Below are positions 1 through 5,327 of a stretch of DNA of 5,327 nucleotides, piece by piece; the stretch's first letter is position 1; every line of letters starts with the position of its first letter. The stretch spans positions 1 through 5,327 of the forward strand of contig CALRHW010000032.1 of assembly GCA_943359555.1 (NCBI GenBank). Reading direction: 5' to 3'. Both the position numbers and the translations under genes were made by a program. This DNA comes from Parcubacteria group bacterium (GTDB lineage: Bacteria > Patescibacteriota > Minisyncoccia > Phycocordibacterales > CALRHW01). The notes beneath the pieces are model-generated. The model had not been told where the DNA came from and ran no database searches. It saw only the letters and a program-made list of their open reading frames with translations.

Positions 1-1
1 T

Positions 2-724
2 TTGTGGGAATCTTATGTTGAGAGAACGGGAGATCTCATTTTATTTAAGGATTTCTATCAAAAACGATTAAATAAGTTAAATTTAAAAGAGAAACTTATT
101 TTTTTAGTTACTCGTTTTACACTTGAAAACACAAGTGCTTTGGTTTTTAGTACGCAGTGGCAAAGAGATATTTTTACAAAAGCTTACTCACTCAAAACTG
201 AAAAAAATTCTATTATTGAAAATTTTTACGGACATAAAATAGAATCGTATACCACACAACAAAAAGTATTTGTCGCTGGAGCCAGAAATTTAAAACTTAA
301 GAATTTCCCAACCTTAAAGAAAGCGTTTGAGATAGTGCAGAATAAAAACTCTGATGTAAGGTTGGATCTAGATACAGCTCCGTATGAAAAATTTTTGAAA
401 AAAATACAATCTTCTTACGCAGTGATTTCTGTATCTTTAAGTGAAGTGAGTCCCAATTTAATTCTTGATGCTCTGCGCTCGAATAAACCATTTATTTGTA
501 CGCGTGAGACGGGTCTTTATAACAAGCTCAAAGATGTAGGAATTTTTGTTGACCCAAATAATCCAGAAGAGATTGCTGAAAAAATCTCATATCTTGCTTC
601 AGAGGATGGTTATAGGAAATCTTTAGAGAATATAAGAATTTTTACATATACACATTCTTGGACTGAAATTATAAATGAGTTTTGTGTTGTATATAAGGCG
701 TTGTCTCTAAAAGGTAAAATATAA
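2..724 (+). CDS. GT-B (GT4-like) glycosyltransferase, 5'-truncated by window edge
   Basis: This is the C-terminal 240 residues of a probable cytoplasmic retaining glycosyltransferase that would transfer a sugar from a nucleotide donor to a growing glycan. The frame is open to the left edge. The TTG at position 2 is not a credible start, because the first residues already lie inside the N-terminal Rossmann domain. Visible landmarks are an FSTQWQRDIF segment at about 49-58 near the end of the first domain, the R-X4-K donor-phosphate pair (R95, K100), a donor-site loop SEVSPNLILDAL at 147-158, the segment KPF...TGLYNKL at 162-176, a VDPNNPEEIAEKI strand-helix at 183-195, and a C-terminal HSW at 218-220. 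The usual E-X7-E motif reads E148-X7-D156. Between K100 and E148 the second domain is unusually short, and the normal GDG/VxFxG strands are not recognisable. Only 2 nt separate it from the next gene, so they are probably one operon. The fold call is firm; the sugar specificity is unknown. Confidence 0.8.
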   Translation: MWESYVERTGDLILFKDFYQKRLNKLNLKEKLIFLVTRFTLENTSALVFSTQWQRDIFTKAYSLKTEKNSIIENFYGHKIESYTTQQKVFVAGARNLKLKNFPTLKKAFEIVQNKNSDVRLDLDTAPYEKFLKKIQSSYAVISVSLSEVSPNLILDALRSNKPFICTRETGLYNKLKDVGIFVDPNNPEEIAEKISYLASEDGYRKSLENIRIFTYTHSWTEIINEFCVVYKALSLKGKI

Positions 725-726
725 AA

Positions 727-1884
727 ATGAAAGTTATAAGCATAGGCACAGATAGAAATATATTTAAAAAAGAAAGCGCTGTACGTGCACGCGTGACAGA
801 ATATGGCGCTCTTTTTGAAGAGCTACACATAGTGGTTTTTTCTCGCCGAGCTTTGGGCCACAAAAAAGAGCAGATTTCCTCAAATGTTTGGATATATCCG
901 TCAGACTCTTTTTTGCGGATTTTCTATATAAAAAATACTTTACGTATTTGTGTGGAAATTCTTAGAGATAAAAAGCTTACAAGTGCTAATACAGTGACAA
1001 CTTGCCAAGATCCATTTGAAACAGGAATAGTCGGTATCAAATTGAAGAAAAAATTTGACATACCTTTGCACATTCAAATTCACACAGATTTATTTAGTCC
1101 TTTTTTCCGCTATTCTTCATTATTAAATTGGGTACGAGTGCACATAGCAAAAAAGGTTCTAGTAAAAGCAAATGCGGTGCGTGTCGTTTCAAAACGCATC
1201 GCTGATTCTTTGGTTGCTCAAAAATCACTCACGATCGCACCAATGATTTTATCTATTTTTGTTGATAAAGAAAAAATAGAAAACACCCCTATTACAACCG
1301 ATCTAAAAAAGAAGTATCCTAAGTGGAATTTTATTATTTTTATGGCATCGCGTCTTACAAAAGAAAAAAACATTCCACTTGCTATCAATGTAATGCAAAA
1401 GCTTTTATTAGAGTATCCTTCCATCGGATTAGTTATCGTAGGTAGTGGCACTCAAGAAAAAAATCTTCGGGCTCTTGTGTTGCACACAAAACTTTCTAAC
1501 AATGTTGTCTTTGAATCATGGCAAAATGACCTCGTTTCTTATTATAAAACTGCCGACCTTTTTCTGGTCACCTCAGATTATGAGGGTTTTGGCATGACAA
1601 TAGTGGAAGCACTTTTTGCACATTGCCCAACCATTTCCACAGATGTAGGTATCGCTTCTGATGTACTAAAAGACAGAGTCTCTTTTGTGTGCCCTGTGGG
1701 AGATGGTGAATGTTTGCTTCAAAAAATAAAAATATTTATAAAAGATAATCAACTGCGGGAGACCTTTACTCACGAGGCGGTACAGCGTCTAGCCAGTATC
1801 ACTGATTCTTCTCGAGCAGAATATTTGCAAAAATATAAGGCATCTATTGAAATGGCGCACGAAAAAGTGCAAAAATTTCTATAA
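727..1884 (+). CDS. Glycosyltransferase family 4-type (GT-B) enzyme
   Basis: This is a complete 385-residue protein of normal GT4 length, predicted to be cytoplasmic or membrane-associated and to transfer a sugar from an NDP-sugar to a lipid-linked glycan. The N-terminal Rossmann domain (about 1-190) contains TCQDPFETGIVG at 92-103 and QIHTD at 117-121, where H119 is the likely conserved active-site histidine. The C-terminal donor-binding domain (about 200-355) has MASRLTKEKN at 206-215, giving R209-X4-K214, then VGSG at 238-241 and the canonical E-X7-E motif E286-GFGMTIV-E294. All expected catalytic-site features are present. The ATG at 727 follows the previous stop by 2 nt; an AAGGT at 711-715 is a weak and rather distant Shine-Dalgarno candidate. 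The last 30 or so residues are charged and helical. The next gene starts 8 nt downstream. Acceptor and linkage cannot be inferred. Family assignment is firm. Confidence 0.92.
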   Translation: MKVISIGTDRNIFKKESAVRARVTEYGALFEELHIVVFSRRALGHKKEQISSNVWIYPSDSFLRIFYIKNTLRICVEILRDKKLTSANTVTTCQDPFETGIVGIKLKKKFDIPLHIQIHTDLFSPFFRYSSLLNWVRVHIAKKVLVKANAVRVVSKRIADSLVAQKSLTIAPMILSIFVDKEKIENTPITTDLKKKYPKWNFIIFMASRLTKEKNIPLAINVMQKLLLEYPSIGLVIVGSGTQEKNLRALVLHTKLSNNVVFESWQNDLVSYYKTADLFLVTSDYEGFGMTIVEALFAHCPTISTDVGIASDVLKDRVSFVCPVGDGECLLQKIKIFIKDNQLRETFTHEAVQRLASITDSSRAEYLQKYKASIEMAHEKVQKFL

Positions 1885-1908
1885 AAAAATTTATGAAAAA
1901 AATTTTAA
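1883..1908 (+). repeat. Tandem A7T3 tract around the start codon of the third glycosyltransferase
   Basis: AAAAAAATTT occurs at 1883-1892 and again at 1896-1905, in a 13-nt period, with the ATG of the downstream gene (1893-1895) lying exactly between the copies. The tract fills the whole 8-nt intergenic gap and replaces any Shine-Dalgarno sequence. An unstructured A/U-rich start region could aid initiation, but in such AT-rich DNA the repeat may simply be chance. Confidence 0.4.
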
Positions 1909-2942
1909 TTATTACACAAAAAGTAGATAAGGACGATAGTAACCTCGGTTTTTTTCATGAGTGGATTTTAGAGTTTGAGAAAAACTGCTTAAGCGTGACG
2001 GTGATTTGCTTATTTAAAGGTCGGTCAGATTTACCAAAAAATGTAAAAGTCTTATCTCTTGGTAAAGAAGAGGGAGTTTCAAAATTTACCTATATTTTTC
2101 GTTTTTATAAATATATTTGGCACGAGCGCAAAAACTACGATGTTGTTTTTGTACACATGAATCCTGTTTATGTATTGCTCGGTGCGCCAATTTGGAAAAT
2201 TCTTGGTAAAAAAATTTCACTTTGGTATACACACAAAAATGTTGATTTAAAATTGCGAATCGCAGAAAAACTTTCCGATAAAATATTTACTGCATCACCT
2301 GAGAGTTTTCGTTTGAAAAGTAAAAAATTGGAAGTAATGGGGCACGGCATAAATACAGCGGAGTTTTCTCCTAAGAAAGGTAAAGAAAGTGGGGAAGCCC
2401 CCAGTGTTTTAAAAGTACTTACAATCGGCAGGATAGCAGAAGCAAAAAACCTGCAGACCATTTTTGAAGCAATAGAAATAATAAATAGAAAAAAAATTAA
2501 AGTAAGACTGGAAATAATCGGCGGTCCGGTTTTGCCCGCTGACGTACTATATTTAGAAAATTTAAAAAAATGGATCAGACAAAACGGGCTTGAAAATAGT
2601 ATTGTATTTTTGGGCGAATTATTTCACCAAAACTTACCCAAACACATTATTTCTAGTGATGTTTTTATAAATATGAGTAATACTGGAAGTATGGACAAGG
2701 TGGTGCTTGAAGCTATGGCTTGTGGTATTCCGGTACTTACCTCAAACGAGGCTTATGTAGAAATACTAAGACCTTTTGATTTGATTATAGGTTCGACAGA
2801 TTCAAAAGCTCTAGCTGATAAGATTATTTTTATATTTAATCAAAAAGAAGATGCACAAAGTCTAGGGGAGAAGTTGCGAGATATTGTAGTAAGGGAACAC
2901 AACCTTCTCAGACTTATTAAAAAAATAGTAGAAAAAATATGA
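1893..2942 (+). CDS. GT4-type glycosyltransferase with variant TGSMDK motif
   Basis: This is a complete 349-residue GT-B glycosyltransferase. The N-terminal half includes MKKILIITQKVD, GFFHEWI at 19-25, a D83...FVHMNP segment at 83-91, SLWYTHKN at 109-116 with likely active-site H114, and MGHGIN at 149-154. The C-terminal half has IGRIAEAKN at 178-186 (R180-X4-K185), IIGGP at 208-212, VFLGELFHQNLP at 238-249 and the donor motif TGSMDKVVLEAMACGIP at 264-280. In that motif E273 is the second glutamate of the normal E-X7-E, but the first position is G265. From memory, this style of protein is common in Parcubacteria-like genomes. The domain linker around 160-172 is Gly/Ser/Lys-rich and its DNA carries a GC-rich hairpin. 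The ATG at 1893 has no Shine-Dalgarno sequence; the start sits between two A7T3 tracts. The stop overlaps the next start (ATGA), so the two genes are probably translationally coupled. Substrate unknown. Confidence 0.92.
   Translation: MKKILIITQKVDKDDSNLGFFHEWILEFEKNCLSVTVICLFKGRSDLPKNVKVLSLGKEEGVSKFTYIFRFYKYIWHERKNYDVVFVHMNPVYVLLGAPIWKILGKKISLWYTHKNVDLKLRIAEKLSDKIFTASPESFRLKSKKLEVMGHGINTAEFSPKKGKESGEAPSVLKVLTIGRIAEAKNLQTIFEAIEIINRKKIKVRLEIIGGPVLPADVLYLENLKKWIRQNGLENSIVFLGELFHQNLPKHIISSDVFINMSNTGSMDKVVLEAMACGIPVLTSNEAYVEILRPFDLIIGSTDSKALADKIIFIFNQKEDAQSLGEKLRDIVVREHNLLRLIKKIVEKI
2390..2403 (+). other. Intragenic GC-rich hairpin in the interdomain linker of the third glycosyltransferase
   Basis: A 5-bp perfect stem, TGGGG (2390-2394) with CCCCA (2399-2403), closes a 4-nt loop. 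It stands out as a GC island in very AT-rich coding DNA and is followed by GTGTTTT, which is only a weak U-run. It encodes the flexible linker between the two Rossmann domains (about residues 166-171), where protein constraint is low. It could slow ribosomes between domains or act as a weak attenuator, but nothing shows function and it may be incidental. Confidence 0.35.
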
Positions 2943-3565
2943 AAACCACAGAGAAACAAGTAGAAAAAGAACACTATTTATTCAGTCGGTATTGCTACCC
3001 AGATCGCTGGGCGAGTTATTATTATCAAATCCGTGAAGTGCTTGCTTGTGCTCCAAAAAATATTTTGGAGGTAGGAGTCGGCGACGGTGTATTAAAAAGT
3101 TATCTTTTGCAAAATACAGATATAAAATATAGCAATATTGATATTGCAGAAGATTTGCATCCGGACACACTTGGTTCTGTAGAAGCCCTACCTTTTGTTG
3201 ATAATTCCTATGATATGGTATGTGCGTTTGAAGTGTTAGAACATTTACCTTTTGAAAAGTTTGAGGAGTGTCTACTAGAGATGAAGCGTGTGTCAAAGGA
3301 ATACGTGATTGTGAGCTTACCCCACTTTGGCCCAGCTGTAAAATTTAATTTTAAAATCCCTTTTGTAAAAGAGTTTCGTTTTTCATTTAAAATTCCATAT
3401 CCACGAAAACATGTGTTTAACGGCGAGCATTATTGGGAAATTGGCAAAGCTGGTTTTTCTTTTCCAAAAGTCAAAAAAGTTTTTGAAAGCCACTTTAAGC
3501 TTGTCAAGCATTTTGTGCCCTTTGAAAATCAATATCACCACTTTTTTATTTTGAAAAAAATATGA
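2939..3565 (+). CDS. Class I SAM-dependent methyltransferase (Methyltransf_11-like)
   Basis: This is a complete 208-residue soluble enzyme predicted to move a methyl group from S-adenosylmethionine to a small acceptor, plausibly a sugar or lipid-linked intermediate of this cluster. Motif I is ILEVGVGDG at 42-50, binding SAM through the glycine loop. The acidic residue ending strand 2 is probably D68 in NIDIA. VEALPFVDNSYDMVCAFEVL at 81-100 followed by EHLPF at 101-105 is the classic motif II/post-II region of the UbiE-like group. A downstream HVFNGEHYWEIGK at 158-170 is a distinctive cap segment likely to contact the acceptor. There are no signal peptide or membrane segments. The ATG overlaps the previous TGA (ATGA at 2939-2942), a strong sign of coupled translation with the glycosyltransferase upstream; no Shine-Dalgarno is visible. 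Its own TGA also forms an ATGA, but the frame opened there is only 21 codons. The fold is secure; the methylated atom and the acceptor are unknown. Confidence 0.9.
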   Translation: MKTTEKQVEKEHYLFSRYCYPDRWASYYYQIREVLACAPKNILEVGVGDGVLKSYLLQNTDIKYSNIDIAEDLHPDTLGSVEALPFVDNSYDMVCAFEVLEHLPFEKFEECLLEMKRVSKEYVIVSLPHFGPAVKFNFKIPFVKEFRFSFKIPYPRKHVFNGEHYWEIGKAGFSFPKVKKVFESHFKLVKHFVPFENQYHHFFILKKI

Positions 3566-3590
3566 TTATATATTTAACTAAAAAAATATG
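3555..3590 (+). repeat. Direct repeat AAAAAATATG flanking a short interval
   Basis: The 10-mer AAAAAATATG lies at 3555-3564, where it holds the ATGA junction at the end of the methyltransferase, and again at 3581-3590, where it holds the ATG of the glycosyltransferase-tail remnant. A third copy is at 2932-2941, at the junction of the third glycosyltransferase and the methyltransferase. Each copy spans an A-rich stretch and an ATG. The pair at 3555 and 3581 brackets the suspected deletion scar. The low sequence complexity makes chance recurrence quite possible. Confidence 0.4.
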
Positions 3591-3698
3591 GAGTGGTCAG
3601 AGCTTTGTGATAAAGTATCAAGATTAGCTAAAGAAAAGGTCAAGGAACACACATGGGAAAAAAGAGCTAAGCGAATAACTGACTTTATCTATAACTAA
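3588..3698 (+). pseudogene. Remnant: C-terminal tail of a deleted glycosyltransferase (36 codons)
   Basis: An ATG-started 36-codon frame ends in TAA at 3696. Its peptide is strongly charged and helical, with LAKEKVKEHTWEKRAKRI in the middle and ending TDFIYN. That is how GT4 glycosyltransferases typically end (a helix, then an aromatic/Trp-Glu pair, then a basic helix), and nothing here could form a catalytic domain. Without gaps, residues 18-34 align to the end of the glycosyltransferase at 1893-2942 (residues 333-349), sharing V, E, H, K, I and I in register. An in-frame TAA at 3579-3581 stops the frame extending upstream. I infer a leftover from an internal deletion. A 21-codon frame starting at 3562 in the ATGA of the preceding gene (beginning MIIYLTKKI) may be the old N-terminus. 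Alternatives are a genuine small protein, an assembly collapse, or chance resemblance. The flippase start follows 14 nt later. Confidence 0.55.
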
Positions 3699-3712
3699 AA
3701 ATCGATCCTTTT

Positions 3713-5074
3713 ATGAAACAAATGGTAAAAACAATAGGGGAAGGAACTTTTTGGCTCTCTTTCAGCTCTGTTCTACTTAAATTCGTGAGTCTTGCGAGTG
3801 TTTTGTTCACGCTCTCTAGGCTTGATATATATGAATACGGTCTAGTGCAGCTTACTTACTCCTCTTTGGGTTTGTTTGGAATTTTTGCTTTACCTGGTCT
3901 CGGTGTTATGGTGCTCGCGGATATGGGTGTTGCAAAATCAAAGGATGATACGGGAGAGATGAAAGAAATTTTTTCTAACTATTTTAAAATACAGATTATT
4001 TTAGGAATCGTTGCTTGGGCGATTTTATTTTTTGGTTCTAGTTTTATCGCACAGTATTATAAGGGGCAAATTGGTTTATTATTGAAAATAATTTCTTTCT
4101 CTTTCCTATTCTCGCCATTTCGTTCTATGTACTCACTTTTGTTTTCGATCAACTTCAAGTTTTTTTATCAATCGATGTACACTCTCATTGAAGAGTCGCT
4201 CAAAGCTATCTTTATATTCAGTGCTTTTTTTATTTTTAAAATGCGTGCCGATGGAGTTATTTTTGCGGTTGTGCTTTCTCAAGCTACCGTTCTTCTGTTT
4301 TTCTTACCACAGTTTTTTAAACTCCAAGCGGGCTTTATACACTCGCAGTCAAAGAACATCAGAAAATTTTGGCACATTTTATACAGACACGGCAAGTGGG
4401 CTGTAAGTTATAATTATCTTCATAATGTCGCTCAAAACGTTAGACTCTTTCTTGTGCATTTTTTTGTGGGTACAGAAGCTGTGGGTATTTTTTCAGTTGC
4501 ACAAGGTTTGTTTTCAAATTTATCTTCGTTTTTCCCATTAAATCAGGCTGTTGCGCCTGTTCTATCTCAATATAGCTCGGATAGAAAAAGTTTTTTTAGG
4601 TTGGTTTATAAGAGTGTAAAATATCAAGTTATAGGTTTTGCCTGTATAGGGTTCATATCTTGGTTTGCTGTCCCGCCGTTTATTATGTTTTTCTTTCCAA
4701 AATATGCTGGGTCACTTCCACTTTTCAAAATAATGGTTTTTAGTCTAATTCCTGCAGGATACGCAACTATCACTACAGTGTATTATGTGTTTAAGCTTCA
4801 AAAGTCGCTTCTGTTTTTTGAGATTATAAGAATGGTAAGCATTGTTGTTTTATTACCGATACTAACTTTTTTCTTTGGTTTAAAGGGACTTGCTTTGGAA
4901 ACAGTACTTACTGTGTGTTTTGTGGTGTGGGTTCGTAATCGTATGTTGTCTAAAAAAATACCTGAATTTAATTTCTCACTTCGTTACATACTCAGTGTAG
5001 ACGAATATGATAAAATAATACTCGGCAGATTTAAGGGTTACGTTAGAAATAAATTAAAATTTTTTGGTATATGA
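3713..5074 (+). CDS. Wzx/MATE-superfamily polysaccharide flippase (oligosaccharide flippase family)
   Basis: This 453-residue integral membrane protein is predicted to flip lipid-linked oligosaccharide across the cytoplasmic membrane. By eye there are about 12 hydrophobic segments, near residues 12-34, 43-67, 93-115, 119-146, 163-176, 180-201, 229-252, 255-280, 304-328, 333-360, 366-388 and 389-408. This matches the Polysacc_synt/Wzx architecture and length. Family-like features are the N-terminal IGEGTFWLSFSSVLLKFVSL, an E41-Y42-G43 turn after helix 1, and a mid-protein WAVSYNYLHNVAQNVRLFL to EAVGIFSVAQ stretch opening the second six-helix half. A basic tail of about 44 residues follows the last helix and is probably cytoplasmic. 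The start could be the ATG at 3713 or at 3722; neither has a Shine-Dalgarno, and I keep the upstream one. It is the only transporter beside the glycosyltransferases, which supports glycan export. Its stop overlaps the next start (ATGA). Substrate unknown. Confidence 0.9.
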   Translation: MKQMVKTIGEGTFWLSFSSVLLKFVSLASVLFTLSRLDIYEYGLVQLTYSSLGLFGIFALPGLGVMVLADMGVAKSKDDTGEMKEIFSNYFKIQIILGIVAWAILFFGSSFIAQYYKGQIGLLLKIISFSFLFSPFRSMYSLLFSINFKFFYQSMYTLIEESLKAIFIFSAFFIFKMRADGVIFAVVLSQATVLLFFLPQFFKLQAGFIHSQSKNIRKFWHILYRHGKWAVSYNYLHNVAQNVRLFLVHFFVGTEAVGIFSVAQGLFSNLSSFFPLNQAVAPVLSQYSSDRKSFFRLVYKSVKYQVIGFACIGFISWFAVPPFIMFFFPKYAGSLPLFKIMVFSLIPAGYATITTVYYVFKLQKSLLFFEIIRMVSIVVLLPILTFFFGLKGLALETVLTVCFVVWVRNRMLSKKIPEFNFSLRYILSVDEYDKIILGRFKGYVRNKLKFFGI

Positions 5075-5327
5075 AAAAAATAATTAAAAAACTGGTGCAG
5101 AAAGCGGGTTTTGCTATAGTATCTAGATATGTTGTACCCTTAGATTTAAGGCAGATAAAAAATGTCGCTTATTATAGTGGTATTTTTTCTAAAGTAACAA
5201 ACATTCCAGGTGCGTTTGTAGAATGTGGCGTTGGTCGTGGACGCTCTTTTCTTTATTTCTGCGCTTTTATCTTTAGGGAAAATAAAGGAAGAATGGCATG
5301 GGGTTTTGATTCTTTTGAAGGATTTCT
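5071..5327 (+). CDS. TylF/MycF-like SAM-dependent methyltransferase, 3'-truncated by window edge
   Basis: An open frame begins at ATG 5071, overlapping the flippase stop as ATGA, and runs 85 codons to the window end without a stop. After a basic N-terminal helix (MKKIIKKLVQKAGFAIVSRY) comes NIPGAFVECGVGRGRSF at 44-60, containing the SAM-binding motif I with E51 and the G53-X-G55-X-G57 loop. It is followed by MAWGFDSFEGF at 75-85, where D80 probably caps strand 2. The combination of VECGVGRGRS and GFDSFEG is typical of the TylF/MycF (macrocin O-methyltransferase) family. That family methylates sugar hydroxyls in macrolides and also appears widely in polysaccharide clusters, so a sugar O-methyltransferase role fits here. 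The metal and acceptor residues would lie beyond the edge. The basic N-terminus could associate with the membrane or be a plain helix. Family call is good; the acceptor is unknown. Confidence 0.82.
   Translation, partial: MKKIIKKLVQKAGFAIVSRYVVPLDLRQIKNVAYYSGIFSKVTNIPGAFVECGVGRGRSFLYFCAFIFRENKGRMAWGFDSFEGF

Noticed and set aside
2..4. TTG at the left edge as a true start codon for the first glycosyltransferase
   Set aside because: The protein would lack most of the N-terminal Rossmann domain; the frame is simply open at the window boundary.
297..863. Two 64-codon minus-strand frames (297-491 and 669-863)
   Set aside because: Both are antisense to confident glycosyltransferase coding sequence, and the second spans a gene junction; neither has family features.
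1218..1451. 77-codon minus-strand frame inside the second glycosyltransferase
   Set aside because: Antisense to conserved GT4 domain sequence; the peptide looks like complementary-strand noise.
2168..2461. 97-codon minus-strand open frame inside the third glycosyltransferase
   Set aside because: Antisense shadow of a well-supported glycosyltransferase; no recognisable domain.
2982..3296. 104-codon open frame on the minus strand inside the first methyltransferase
   Set aside because: It lies fully antisense to a gene with clear SAM-binding motifs, its translation is low-complexity and family-less, and it has no separate start context.
3562..3627. 21-codon frame starting at the ATGA at the end of the first methyltransferase, considered as a small gene
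   Set aside because: Too short and without features of a small protein; better explained as the start of a decayed gene, and treated that way in the findings.
3566..3712. The only non-coding-length gap, considered as a terminator/promoter or riboswitch region
   Set aside because: I saw no GC-rich stem followed by a U-run, no convincing -35/-10 pair at good spacing distinguishable from AT-rich background, and no conserved RNA element; most of it is the glycosyltransferase-tail remnant.
4188..4406. 72-codon plus-strand frame inside the flippase
   Set aside because: Out-of-frame shadow; the Leu/Phe/Ser richness arises from reading T-rich transmembrane codons in another frame.

Overview
The window is a single co-directional block of surface-polysaccharide (glycan) assembly genes, all on the + strand. 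It is AT-rich, with very short or overlapping gene junctions (2 nt, 8 nt, then ATGA overlaps). Most starts lack a clear Shine-Dalgarno sequence. TGA serves as a stop (it forms the second half of three ATGA junctions), so code 11 fits better than the TGA-recoded code of Gracilibacteria/SR1. Together with the style of the proteins, especially the third glycosyltransferase, this suggests a Patescibacteria/CPR genome of the Parcubacteria type. That placement is an inference from style and was not tested by any search.

Layout: (1) 2-724, the C-terminal part of a GT-B glycosyltransferase cut by the left edge; (2) 727-1884, a complete GT4-type glycosyltransferase with a canonical E-X7-E motif; (3) 1893-2942, a second complete GT4-type enzyme whose motif lacks the first glutamate; (4) 2939-3565, a class I SAM-dependent methyltransferase overlapping gene 3 by ATGA; (5) 3566-3712, a 147-nt interval holding what looks like the last 36 codons of a further, deleted glycosyltransferase; (6) 3713-5074, a 12-helix Wzx/MATE-like lipid-linked glycan flippase; (7) 5071-5327, the start of a TylF/MycF-like methyltransferase, again joined by ATGA and cut by the right edge.

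Working model (inference): the three glycosyltransferases add successive sugars to a lipid-linked oligosaccharide on the cytoplasmic face of the membrane, the two methyltransferases decorate sugars or precursors, and the flippase moves the lipid-linked product outward. No polymerase, initiating phosphoglycosyltransferase or nucleotide-sugar gene lies in the window, so the chemistry of the product cannot be read from it. I found no RNA gene, CRISPR array, insertion sequence, convincing promoter or convincing terminator. I do not see a wholly new system. The most informative oddity is the apparent gene-deletion scar between the first methyltransferase and the flippase.
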